NCBI GenBank assembly: GCA_040753915.1
Contig: JBFMDN010000009.1
Coordinates: 1-64,000, forward strand
DNA from: JBFMDN01 sp040753915
GTDB lineage: Bacteria > Desulfobacterota > Desulfomonilia > Desulfomonilales > Desulfomonilaceae
DNA: 64,000 nucleotides
Direction of reading: 5' to 3'
The notes under the pieces were generated by a model that was not told where the DNA came from, searched no databases, and was given only the letters and a program-made list of their open reading frames with translations. Shown here piece after piece: positions 18,366 through 26,100 of the stretch (position 1 is its first letter; every line of letters begins with the position of its first letter). The translations under genes and the position numbers were made by a program.

Positions 18366-19586
18366 ATGCTGGATTTTGAAATAGATTCCAATCGCAATGC
18401 CGTCATCAGAGTAGTCGGCGTTGGGGGCGGTGGGGGCAACGCGGTCAACAATATGATTCGCGCCGGTCTGGGTGGCGTGGAATTTGTTGCAGCCAACACC
18501 GATGCGCAATCGCTCCAGCACACGCTCGCTCAAGTAAAAATCCAGATAGGCGCTCAGCATACCAAGGGTCTGGGAGCCGGAGCGGACCCCGAGATAGGCA
18601 GGATTGCCGCCAATGAGGATTATGAGACCATGAAACAGGCCCTAGAAGGCTCTGACATGGTCTTCATTACCGCGGGGCTGGGCGGCGGAACCGGTACGGG
18701 GGCAGCGCCTATCATTGCTCGTGTCGCGCGTCAGGAAATCGGCGCACTCACGGTCGCGGTCGTGACCAAGCCATTCCTGTTCGAAGGCAAGCGCAGGATG
18801 CGGCAGGCCGAAGAGGGCATTGACGCTCTTCGCCGCGAGGTGGACACACTCATCATTATTCCTAATCAGAAGCTCCTCTCCCTGAAAAAGGACATCTCGT
18901 TTCTGGACGCATTTCGGAAAGCGGATGACGTGCTCCTCCAGGGCGTGCGGGGAATATCGGACCTCGTGACTGTCAACGGCCTGATAAATCTCGACTTTGC
19001 CGATGTGAAGACCATTATGAAGGAAAAGGGTGTGGCGCTCATGGGAACCGGATCAGCCATTGGCGAAGGCCGCGTCGAGGAGGCCACGCGCATGGCAGTG
19101 AACAGCCCGTTGCTGGAGGACATCTCTATGGCAGGGGCTAGAGGGGTGCTGATAAATGTTACGGGCTCTTCGAATATGTCCCTTGCTGAGATCAACGACG
19201 CGGTTTCCATCATTCAGAATGAGGCTCACGAGGACGCGAACATCATCTTCGGTGCGGTCATTGACGAGGAAATGGGCGACGCGGTGAACGTCACGGTCAT
19301 TGCCACCGGGTTCGGCAGGAGCGACGAGCTCGGCTTTTCCAGAACCGCGGAACAGCCAGCATCTGTCCGGCGTCCCCCGATCGAGTGCCCGGAACAGGTC
19401 AGGAGCGAAAAACCCATGGCTCGCACCGTGGTTCCCCCCGAGCCCCACGATATGCACATCCCCGCGTTTATCCGCCGAAGCAAGAGGGAAAAGAACAGCA
19501 GGCACCTCAACGTGGTGGACCAGTATGACCTGGATCACGATGAGGATCTGGATATTCCCACATTCCTGCGAAAGCAGGCAGACTGA
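18366..19586 (+). CDS. ftsZ: Cell division GTPase FtsZ
   Basis: FtsZ is the tubulin-like GTPase that forms the Z-ring. The 406-residue product has GVGGGGGNAVN near residue 20, the tubulin signature GGGTGTGAAP (106-115), NVDFADV-like NLDFADVK for catalysis at the T7 loop, a variable linker and a conserved C-terminal peptide DLDIPTFLRKQAD that binds FtsA. A strong AGGAGG ribosome site precedes ATG. The 121-base gap after ftsA may carry an extra promoter, but I could not pick a convincing pair of hexamers. Confidence 0.98.
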   Translation: MLDFEIDSNRNAVIRVVGVGGGGGNAVNNMIRAGLGGVEFVAANTDAQSLQHTLAQVKIQIGAQHTKGLGAGADPEIGRIAANEDYETMKQALEGSDMVFITAGLGGGTGTGAAPIIARVARQEIGALTVAVVTKPFLFEGKRRMRQAEEGIDALRREVDTLIIIPNQKLLSLKKDISFLDAFRKADDVLLQGVRGISDLVTVNGLINLDFADVKTIMKEKGVALMGTGSAIGEGRVEEATRMAVNSPLLEDISMAGARGVLINVTGSSNMSLAEINDAVSIIQNEAHEDANIIFGAVIDEEMGDAVNVTVIATGFGRSDELGFSRTAEQPASVRRPPIECPEQVRSEKPMARTVVPPEPHDMHIPAFIRRSKREKNSRHLNVVDQYDLDHDEDLDIPTFLRKQAD

Positions 19587-19608
19587 TTTGCTGCTCGTCG
19601 TACCAGCT

Positions 19609-19735
19609 GGGGTCAGGTCTTGTTTCTTGCTCTTCCTGTTACCTCTTAAGCTCGCCTGATCAGTCCAGAAAGGGCCAGTGGCCTATTCACAGACCATCGT
19701 CATCACACAATCGTCAAGAAACAAGACCTGACCCC
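19609..19735. repeat. 127-bp MITE-like element, copy 1
   Basis: The ends are a 21-bp perfect inverted repeat beginning GGGGTCAGGTCTTG. The interior contains further short palindromes (GGCCACTGGCC region). This copy is inverted relative to the copies at 39728-39854 and 62907-63033 and has the same length. It sits between the convergent ends of ftsZ (22 bases away) and amtB (14 bases away). No coding capacity. Confidence 0.85.
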
Positions 19736-19749
19736 AGTCAGCGCCGCGG

Positions 19750-20967
19750 CTAATGCTCCAGGCTGTACCCCACCTCACCATGAGCAGAAGTGTCCACGCC
19801 GAGCTCTTCTTCCTCTTTGGCAACCCGGAGCCCCATAATCGCATTGACTATGAATAGGATGATCAGGGTCACGACCAGACAGTATCCAATGGTAGCGAGA
19901 ACCCCAACGAGTTGTATTCCGAACTGAGCCGGATTGCCAAAGAAGAGCCCGTCCTTCCCCGCTTCGTTGATCAGTGTCGAAGCAAACAATCCTGTGGCCA
20001 GGGTGCCCCACACGCCGCCAACGCCATGAATACCCACGACGTCGAGTGAGTCGTCATATCCCAAACGGTCTTTGGCGAGCACGGCCATGTAGCAGATTAC
20101 TCCGGCAACCGTTCCTATAATGATGGCGCTTCCGAGGCCCACGTAGCCTGAGGCTGGGGTTATGGATCCGAGGCCTGCTATGGCGCCGGAGGCAAGACCG
20201 AGGGTCGTTGGCTTGCGCTTGAGTATCCACTCCGCGACTACCCAGGAGAGCGCGCCCGAAGCAGCAGCCACATGGGTCACGACGAACGCGTTGGCTGCAA
20301 CTCCAACCGCTGCCAACTGGCTGCCTGCATTGAAGCCGAACCAACCGAACCAGAGCAGTCCCACACCGAGGAGGGTGAGGGTGAGATTGTGTGGGATAAA
20401 AGGCCTGACCCCATACCCTTGTCTCTTCCCCACCACGATAGCGCTCACGAGCGCCGCGACACCGCAGTTAAGGTGGACCACCAATCCTCCGGCGAAATCC
20501 AGAATCCCTAGCTTCTGCAGCCACCCGCCACCCCATACCCAATGGCAGATGGGTGAGTAGACCAATGTGATCCACAACGCCATGAAGAGGACGTAGGAGC
20601 TGAACTTGACCCGCTCTGCAAAAGCACCTGCTATCAGGGCAGGTGTAATGATCACGAACATGCACTGGAAAATCATGAAAACCGAATGAGGTATGGTCGA
20701 TCCGGGCCTGACCTCCGCGCCTACGCCCGATCCGAGGAAGTGGTTCAAGCTTCCGATGAAGCCGCCAACGTCGGAGCCGAACGAGAGGCTGTACGCGTAT
20801 ACCACCCAGAGGAGGGTGGCGAGCCCCATGAGGAAGAAGCTGTGCATCATGGTGGAAAGCACGTTCTTCGAGCGGGCCAGCCCTCCGTAGAAAATCGCCA
20901 GGCCAGGGGTCATGACGAGAACGAGCGCGGAGCAGATTAACACAAAAGCCGTGTCGGCAGCATTCAT
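19750..20967 (-). CDS. amtB: Ammonium transporter
   Basis: Amt/Rh-family channel for ammonium uptake. The 405-residue polytopic protein has the family's AFAERV and FAGGLVVHLNCG segments, the twin pore histidines His165 and His314 (VGIHGVGG), and a cytoplasmic C-terminal tail (GLRVAKEEEELGVDTSAHGEVGY) of the kind that contacts PII protein. SD AGGAGG lies eight bases before ATG. There is no glnK beside it, which is unusual because amtB is nearly always paired with a PII gene. The final His-containing tail and the Gly-rich helices are intact. Confidence 0.96.
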   Translation of the reverse strand: MNAADTAFVLICSALVLVMTPGLAIFYGGLARSKNVLSTMMHSFFLMGLATLLWVVYAYSLSFGSDVGGFIGSLNHFLGSGVGAEVRPGSTIPHSVFMIFQCMFVIITPALIAGAFAERVKFSSYVLFMALWITLVYSPICHWVWGGGWLQKLGILDFAGGLVVHLNCGVAALVSAIVVGKRQGYGVRPFIPHNLTLTLLGVGLLWFGWFGFNAGSQLAAVGVAANAFVVTHVAAASGALSWVVAEWILKRKPTTLGLASGAIAGLGSITPASGYVGLGSAIIIGTVAGVICYMAVLAKDRLGYDDSLDVVGIHGVGGVWGTLATGLFASTLINEAGKDGLFFGNPAQFGIQLVGVLATIGYCLVVTLIILFIVNAIMGLRVAKEEEELGVDTSAHGEVGYSLEH

Positions 20968-21506
20968 GGAACAAACCTCCTCTGATGTTCAGATCTCGGA
21001 AAGAGGCAACCGTCCTCGGATTGGACGTGCTCGGGTCATGCCATCGGTCTGTGCTCTGTTGTTCGGAGTGGCCGATCGCCGGTATGCTTCGAAAGTCGCG
21101 ACCTCCGGTCGCCACTGCAGCTCGCGACATCCCTGCCAATCGACCGGTGCGCGGACATGCCATCGCAGGTTGTTCGCCATAGCCGCAGTCGTTCCACCCA
21201 TTTAGGGGCGAGCGCCAGTCGCCCCACCATGTTCCGAGAGCGTGACCTGCACGGCGCTTGCAGGAGGTGTGCCAGGACGGAAACGACAAAATGGTGAGGA
21301 TTTGAAGGGACTTCGCCAGAGAGACAGGAACGCGGGTGGGGCAAAAAAGCTACATTTGTGTATTATCGCTTTGGAGAACCTTACATTCCTGTAGTACCGC
21401 CACGGCGCCCCTCGCTCTCGACGTGGAGCCAAGCCGGCTCGTTGCCTGCGGAGAAACCACCATTGAATCCTGCAGCAATTCCTTGCCCGATTGTTGGACA
21501 GGAACT
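20968..21506. other. Long divergent intergenic region, no gene recognised
   Basis: The 583 bases between amtB and the divergent radical SAM gene contain no supported gene or RNA; the open frames present have no family resemblance and differ by strand. The amtB promoter must lie here. A GG-N10-GC spacing occurs near 21040 on the minus strand, but the consensus around it is poor. The last 44 bases carry the radical SAM promoter. Confidence 0.5.
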
Positions 21507-21535
21507 CGGACATTGCGTGACGCAATCGCTATAAT
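21507..21535 (+). promoter_or_regulatory. Promoter with perfect palindrome in the spacer
   Basis: The -35 CGGACA (21507-21512) and a consensus -10 TATAAT (21530-21535) are separated by exactly 17 bases. The spacer contains TTGCGTGACGCAA (21513-21525), a 6-bp perfect inverted repeat around one base. A dimeric regulator bound there would block RNA polymerase. Predicted initiation is near 21542. Confidence 0.6.
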
Positions 21536-21550
21536 AGCCGTGAGGTCCCG

Positions 21551-23236
21551 ATGTTTGCCAGGGGCGACAAACAGAGGAAGACGAGAAATCACGAGGTCGA
21601 AAGGTCGAGCATGTCGACGATCAACGTGGCTTTGGCGTATCCCAACGCGTTCCAGGTCGGGATGAGTAACCTGGGCTACCAGTTCGTGTACGGGTATCTC
21701 AATTCCCTTTCCGGATTTTCAGCCGAAAGGGTCTTCTATTCCCAGTCGCTGGGAAGGAGAGGCCCCACGTCGGAGGAGACGGGCCGACCTCTCAGAGACT
21801 TTCACGTAGTGGCGTTCAGCATCCCATTCGAGAATGATTATCCATCCGTTCCTGCGATGCTCGAGGCAGCGGGGATTCCTCCACTGCGGGAGCACAGGAC
21901 TGATAACGATCCGCTTATCCTGGCAGGGGGTGTTTCCGTGTCGATGAATCCGGAACCCCTGTCAAGTTTCCTCGATCTGGTCTTCATAGGAGAGATGGGG
22001 GAAACTGAAGCATCGGACCAATTTTGTGCCACGCTTCGCGAGGTGATAGGAAGGCCCCGGACAGGATCAGGGTCCGGCGATTGGGCCTTGCAGGCCTTCT
22101 CCACAGTACCCGGTACGTATGTCCCCGCTGCCTACTCGTTCTCCTATGACGACGAAGGCCTCATACGGGAGGTTCGTGTTCAGGACGGTTTTCCCAAACG
22201 AGTGAAAGCGGTCAAGAGGCGATCCAGAGAGGCCCCGGTCCCCGTGTCGGTGCTTTTCACGCCGGAAGCCGAATTTGCCGATTCGCTCCTGGTGGAGACC
22301 AATCGTGGATGCGGGAGGGGGTGCCGGTTTTGCGCGGGCGGATGGATTCACTTCCCTGTGAGGCATGCGGTTTTTTCCGGATTCCGATCCAGTGTGGAAA
22401 AGGCCTTACAGGAAGGGAGGACCGTCGGCTTGATCGGATCCGACTTGGCGGGTCATCCTCAACTGGAGGAGATTCTCACCTTTATCGTGGAGCAGAATGG
22501 GAAGTTTTCGCTCTCTTCGATCAGGCCTGAAGGTCTCACGCCCCGCATCGTAGCCCTACTCGCTCGAACGGGACAGAAGACCGCTACTCTTGCGCCGGAG
22601 GCTGCATCTCCCCGCATGAAACGGGTCATCGGCAAGGAGATCCCATCCGAACGTTTCCTCGAATTGGTGGAGCAACTCGTGGCCGCGGGGATACCCAATA
22701 TCCGATTCTATTTCATGGTCGGTCTGCCGACGGAAACGGACGAGGATGCTGAAGAGGTTGCCCGATTCGTAGAGCAGGCCAGGAAGATCTTTGTCGAGGC
22801 ATCCCGGTCGAGAGGAGCGATAGGCAGAATAGGCGTGCAGGTCACACCGTTCGTTCCCAAGCCATGGACCCCGTTCCAATGGGCTGCCATGGCTTCTCAG
22901 AAGACCTTGCGACAGCGGGTTCGGATAATTCGAGAACGGTTGAAAAGGATGGGAAACGTTGTGGTCAGGGCGGAATCGGTTCGTGACGCGACCGGCCAGG
23001 GACTTCTGTCCCGGGGGGATCGGAACGTGTGGCACGCGATTGTGGAGGTAGCGCGCCAGCAGGGCCGGTGGGCCCCCGTCTTGAGGGCACATCCGAGGCT
23101 ACTGGATCGGTACGTCCACAGGGAGCGAGACGCAGGGGAGATTTTCCCGTGGGAGGTGACCGATCATGGCCTGACGCGCAAGGTCCTTGAACGGAGCTAC
23201 CGACGTGGGATGGAGGCTTCACGGAACCAGGAATAG
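21551..23236 (+). CDS. Radical SAM protein with B12-binding-like N-terminal domain
   Basis: The 561-residue product begins with a cobalamin-binding-like Rossmann region (VALAYPNAFQVGMSNLGYQ; AFSIPFENDYPSVPAML; ILAGGVSVSMNPEPLS). A radical SAM barrel follows, with a CxxxCxxC [4Fe-4S] motif at Cys254, Cys258 and Cys261 (NRGCGRGCRFCAGG). No His of the B12-binding DxHxxG motif is apparent, so cobalamin binding is unproven; similar proteins are widespread and uncharacterised. ATG 21551 has TGAGG upstream. ATG 21611 fits better with the promoter, whose start site would fall about nine bases before 21551. Substrate unknown. A dicluster ferredoxin follows and could supply electrons. Confidence 0.85.
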   Translation: MFARGDKQRKTRNHEVERSSMSTINVALAYPNAFQVGMSNLGYQFVYGYLNSLSGFSAERVFYSQSLGRRGPTSEETGRPLRDFHVVAFSIPFENDYPSVPAMLEAAGIPPLREHRTDNDPLILAGGVSVSMNPEPLSSFLDLVFIGEMGETEASDQFCATLREVIGRPRTGSGSGDWALQAFSTVPGTYVPAAYSFSYDDEGLIREVRVQDGFPKRVKAVKRRSREAPVPVSVLFTPEAEFADSLLVETNRGCGRGCRFCAGGWIHFPVRHAVFSGFRSSVEKALQEGRTVGLIGSDLAGHPQLEEILTFIVEQNGKFSLSSIRPEGLTPRIVALLARTGQKTATLAPEAASPRMKRVIGKEIPSERFLELVEQLVAAGIPNIRFYFMVGLPTETDEDAEEVARFVEQARKIFVEASRSRGAIGRIGVQVTPFVPKPWTPFQWAAMASQKTLRQRVRIIRERLKRMGNVVVRAESVRDATGQGLLSRGDRNVWHAIVEVARQQGRWAPVLRAHPRLLDRYVHRERDAGEIFPWEVTDHGLTRKVLERSYRRGMEASRNQE

Positions 23237-23385
23237 AAAGATTTGAAGAATCTTGTACACCGAGGAGTGTGTTTTTCTCGAACCGTGATTATCTTTGGTA
23301 CGGGCAGCAGTGCGTTCCATGTGCGAACAAATCAGGTGAAAGATATCTCGATGCAGCAGTGAGTGCGTAAGAAAGGCGTCCCACG

Positions 23386-23571
23386 ATGTATGTGCCCGTT
23401 ATTCAAGAAGATAAATGCTCCAAATGCCGGCGATGCGCCAACATATGTCCGAAAGGGGTGTTCGAATGCCGGGAAGACAGGGTATGTGTTTGGAATCCCG
23501 CTTACTGTACGGGTTGTGACTCCTGCACTGTCGTTTGCGAGGAAGATGCCATACGAGTCGAGGAGCTCTGA
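23386..23571 (+). CDS. Two-[4Fe-4S] ferredoxin
   Basis: A 61-residue bacterial ferredoxin with two CxxCxxCxxxC motifs: CSKCRRCANIC followed by Pro, and CTGCDSCTVVC, here followed by Glu-Glu where Pro is usual. It carries electrons in the cytoplasm. The gene is 149 bases after the radical SAM gene on the same strand, so it may donate electrons to that enzyme, but co-transcription is not shown by the sequence. Short length and complete clusters indicate an intact gene. Confidence 0.9.
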   Translation: MYVPVIQEDKCSKCRRCANICPKGVFECREDRVCVWNPAYCTGCDSCTVVCEEDAIRVEEL

Positions 23572-23761
23572 CCCTGTTGTCGAGCGGCCCTCGTCTTGCC
23601 CATGGTAGTCTGAGGAAAGGAATGTTTGCCACGTGTGGGCGCGACTGCGGGACGGCCGGTTGAGCCCCGGCCACAGGCGCGCCCCCGTCTGGCATACCGG
23701 GCGACCAGGTGCCCCACGTCGGTCACGATGGGGTCAACCAAGGCTCACCGGCTCTTCCTCC

Positions 23762-23790
23762 TTGACAACCCGATGCGTTCCAGGTACCAT
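23762..23790 (+). promoter_or_regulatory. Candidate sigma-70 promoter of the HU gene
   Basis: TTGACA (23762-23767), a 17-base spacer and TACCAT (23785-23790) give an initiation site near 23797 and a leader of about 45 bases ending in the strong ribosome site AAGGAGGTGAAC. The rest of 23572-23841 shows no gene. Confidence 0.6.
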
Positions 23791-23841
23791 GCGTCGCTGC
23801 GTTATCTTCTTGGCAACCCGTTGATTTTTAAGGAGGTGAAC

Positions 23842-24120
23842 ATGACAAAAGCAGATCTTGTCGCTCGAATCGCTTCAGACGCCGGGATCTCTCAAAAGGC
23901 CGCGGACAAGGTGGTCGATGCCTTGGTCTCCGCCATCCATGATGCGTTGAAGGGCCCAGAGGGATCGATCCGCATTCCCGACTTGGGAACGTTTAGGGTC
24001 TCTGAGAGGAAGGCGCGAATCGGTGTAAACCCGAGGACTCGTGAAAAGATGCAGATTCCCGCTTCAGTGGTGCCCGCATTCACGGCTGCCAAAGCACTCA
24101 AAGAGTGCGTCAAAGGATAA
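23842..24120 (+). CDS. HU-family DNA-binding protein
   Basis: A 92-residue nucleoid protein of the HU/IHF fold. The N-terminal helical body is MTKADLVARIASDAGISQKAADKVVDALV, followed by the beta arm with GTFRVSERKARIGVNPRTREKMQIPA and a C-terminal helix (AFTAAKALKECVK). The NPRT sequence includes the intercalating proline. The start is fixed by AAGGAGGTGAAC before ATG; the frame is open upstream but without a site. It is followed 25 bases later by an IHF-type paralogue, an arrangement that could give separate homodimers or a mixed dimer. Confidence 0.95.
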   Translation: MTKADLVARIASDAGISQKAADKVVDALVSAIHDALKGPEGSIRIPDLGTFRVSERKARIGVNPRTREKMQIPASVVPAFTAAKALKECVKG

Positions 24121-24145
24121 TCCCCCAACCAAAGGTATACCGGTC

Positions 24146-24433
24146 ATGAACAAATCCGAGCTCGTCGCCGCCTTGGCGAAAGAAACCGATCTGCCCTTAA
24201 GAAAATCCGAGGAAATCGTCAATACAGTCTTTGACACGATGTTCCGGTCCCTTGTGGACGGGGATCGTATTGAGATTAGGGGGTTCGGTTCCTTCGAGAT
24301 CAGGGAATACGACAAGTATCTGGGCAGAAATCCAAAAACCGGAGATCAAATCGAGGTGGAGGGGAAACGATTGCCGTTTTTCAAGGCAGGGAAGGAGCTC
24401 CGGCTGAGGGTTGATCAACCGCGGGAGAATTGA
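24146..24433 (+). CDS. ihfB: IHF-beta-type DNA-binding protein
   Basis: A 95-residue HU/IHF-fold protein. The segment RIEIRGFGSFEIREYDKYLGRNPKTGDQIEVEGK matches the IHF-beta-like group (GRNPKTG arm), and the C-terminal PFFKAGKELRLRV is typical. The start is ATG 24146 from family length. It bends DNA in nucleoid organisation and at sigma-54 promoters in well-studied bacteria. It sits directly after the HU gene and is probably co-transcribed. The distinction between IHF-beta and a second HU rests on sequence pattern only. Confidence 0.85.
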   Translation: MNKSELVAALAKETDLPLRKSEEIVNTVFDTMFRSLVDGDRIEIRGFGSFEIREYDKYLGRNPKTGDQIEVEGKRLPFFKAGKELRLRVDQPREN

Positions 24434-24552
24434 TGGATCAGCCACGTGCAATGGGGGAGACCACCCCGAGATCTTTCTCGTGTGGCAGTCTCGTTCTCGA
24501 CCCATGGATTCGTCGCCTCGTTCACGTCGATGGGGACATTGGGACGGTGTTT

Positions 24553-25071
24553 TTATGTGTGGGATATCCCCGGGAGAAAAAGCTCGAATTTCTGCTCATG
24601 GATACGCGTGCCCCATTGATCAACAGCATGTTCGACTATCAGACGAAACCCACAGCGTTCATAGAGTTTTCGCGCCGCATGCAGTCCCTGGAAAGTCCAG
24701 AGGAATATCCTTTTGTGGCCCGCTTTCCGGCAAAAGCCAACGGCTTCTTGTATCAGTGCGGAACCTACTCCCAGGCCGTGAAGATTTGGATCTACGATGA
24801 ACCAGCGCAGTCGTGCGCCTTCGGCCTGGGAGTTGCGTCCGTCTATGCTTATGCTTCCGGCAAATCGGCCTTTGTATAAAGCTGCCCAGAATCCATCTCG
24901 CGCAGGATCGAGCTCGATCATAAATTCGGAGAGTTCTCTCGCCACCTGGGTCTCGAAAGTTACGTCGAATCCCCAGTGCTCATGGTAATAGAGTGCGTGC
25001 ATTTCTACGATCTTGCCGATGACTCCGGCGTGGTAGCCTGTAATCTCAAGCGAATTTGAAACAGAGCTCAT
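24553..25071 (-). CDS. GNAT-family N-acetyltransferase
   Basis: A 172-residue single-domain acetyltransferase. The acetyl-CoA pyrophosphate loop is LHGLGVGSALIQEAVGFCRKAG (motif A), preceded by the beta-4 strand ARLRWFIVDP and followed by motif B (LWTFQGLHAARKLYERCGFR). The ending VEHAVDQWGTRIHEQKFEL resembles GNATs fused to MarR domains in other bacteria, but no MarR domain is present. Substrate unknown. It converges with ihfB and lies 59 bases downstream of the SYLF gene on the same strand. A plus-strand open frame over the same region is its antisense shadow. Confidence 0.9.
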   Translation of the reverse strand: MSSVSNSLEITGYHAGVIGKIVEMHALYYHEHWGFDVTFETQVARELSEFMIELDPARDGFWAALYKGRFAGSISIDGRNSQAEGARLRWFIVDPNLHGLGVGSALIQEAVGFCRKAGHKRIFLWTFQGLHAARKLYERCGFRLIVEHAVDQWGTRIHEQKFELFLPGISHT

Positions 25072-25130
25072 CGCGATACTTTCTGTCCAGAGACTGGAGC
25101 ACGCTCGATTTGGGACCGGCTCTTGTCACG

Positions 25131-25820
25131 CTAACGGGAGTACCGGTCCAGTAGGTTCATAAGATTGCGGGCCCTGGGAGACACGGCCCCTTTTCCTGTA
25201 AAGAAGACGTCAACTATGGAGAGGTCCGAACCGTAATAGGCCTCGTTGGCCTGCCAATCCGGCTCGATTACGCTCCCTTTGATGGACACTCCGGCAAAGA
25301 TCCCTTTCGCCCGAGAATAGGAGAGGATCCCAGCGGAAAGGTTGATATCCGCGCCTGCCGAGGCTTCGCGGCCTATAGGGCCGGCAGCCACTGACGCATC
25401 GACACCGATGGTTATCTTGTCTCGAAAGAGGCTTCGGAGGCTCACCTCGTTCATCACGAGCAGCACGAGATCGGTGGCCTGGACTCCCACCTGCCAGCCA
25501 AAACTTCCTCCCATGAGCGTCAGAAAAGCAGGTGGTCCCCATTTTCCGGTGCGCTCATTCCTCTTGAGAATGACTCCCGTGCCATATTCTCCGCCTATGC
25601 CGAGTCCTGCTTTGAGCACGGAAGGAAAAATGATGACCGCCCGGCTTCGTTTGAGGAGATCTCCGGGGATTCTTGCATCAGGAGCGGCCATGATTTCGGC
25701 GAGTACGCGGGTACACTCGTCGATCCGGTTCTCCAGCTCGAGGGTTTGACTCTCGCAGACTGCGGGGACAACCGCAAGCGCAGCCAGGCAAATAATAAGC
25801 ACACTCTGCTTTTTTCTCAT
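25131..25820 (-). CDS. Exported SYLF (Ysc84) lipid-binding-like protein
   Basis: A 229-residue protein with a signal peptide (MRKKQSVLIICLAALAVVPA..) and a SYLF/Ysc84 domain. The region LKRSRAVIIFPSVLKAGLGIGGEYGTGV is the hallmark start; then come WGPPAFLTLMGGSFGWQVGVQATDLVLLVMN and GPIGREASAGADINLSAGILSYSRAKGIFAGVSIKG. The eukaryotic domain binds phosphoinositides; bacterial function is undefined and is presumably at a membrane from the periplasmic side. The start at 25820 is chosen because it begins the signal peptide and has AAGGA upstream; the frame is open to 25898. Confidence 0.9.
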   Translation of the reverse strand: MRKKQSVLIICLAALAVVPAVCESQTLELENRIDECTRVLAEIMAAPDARIPGDLLKRSRAVIIFPSVLKAGLGIGGEYGTGVILKRNERTGKWGPPAFLTLMGGSFGWQVGVQATDLVLLVMNEVSLRSLFRDKITIGVDASVAAGPIGREASAGADINLSAGILSYSRAKGIFAGVSIKGSVIEPDWQANEAYYGSDLSIVDVFFTGKGAVSPRARNLMNLLDRYSR

Positions 25821-25904
25821 GACAGGCTGTCCTTCCTGCGCCTTTCTACAATCAATCGAGATGATGTTCAAGGCTCGGACGGAGCTCGAGGATGACAATA
25901 ATCC

Positions 25905-25932
25905 TTGCTCAATAATCCGTTTCCATTATAAT
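25905..25932 (+). promoter_or_regulatory. Candidate promoter of the first Liv operon
   Basis: TTGCTC (25905-25910), a 16-base spacer and a consensus TATAAT (25927-25932). Transcription would start near 25939, leaving a leader of about 160 bases that includes a 7-bp stem (GCGGTCC..GGGCCGC, about 25941-25962). The rest of 25821-26100 shows no gene. Confidence 0.6.
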
Positions 25933-26100
25933 CCAAATTTGCGGTCCCTCTCACCGGGCCGCACCTCCTGTATCTTGGCGATTTACGGATGCACATGACC
26001 TGGGGCAGCTCGATTCGAAGCCAGTATTGGCATGCGCGAAAGTTGCAGCATTGTCCGTGAGAGTACTCTCCCGGAACCAGCATGTTAGAAGGGGGCTTGC

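Noticed and set aside
21035..21060. Sigma-54-type promoter upstream of amtB
   Set aside because: GG-N10-GC spacing is present on the minus strand, but the flanking consensus (TTGC part) is poor, and chance matches are common in GC-rich DNA.
24430..24879. 149-residue plus-strand open frame starting at the end of ihfB
   Set aside because: It lies antisense to the GNAT gene, whose acetyl-CoA motifs are clear; the plus-strand product has no family features.
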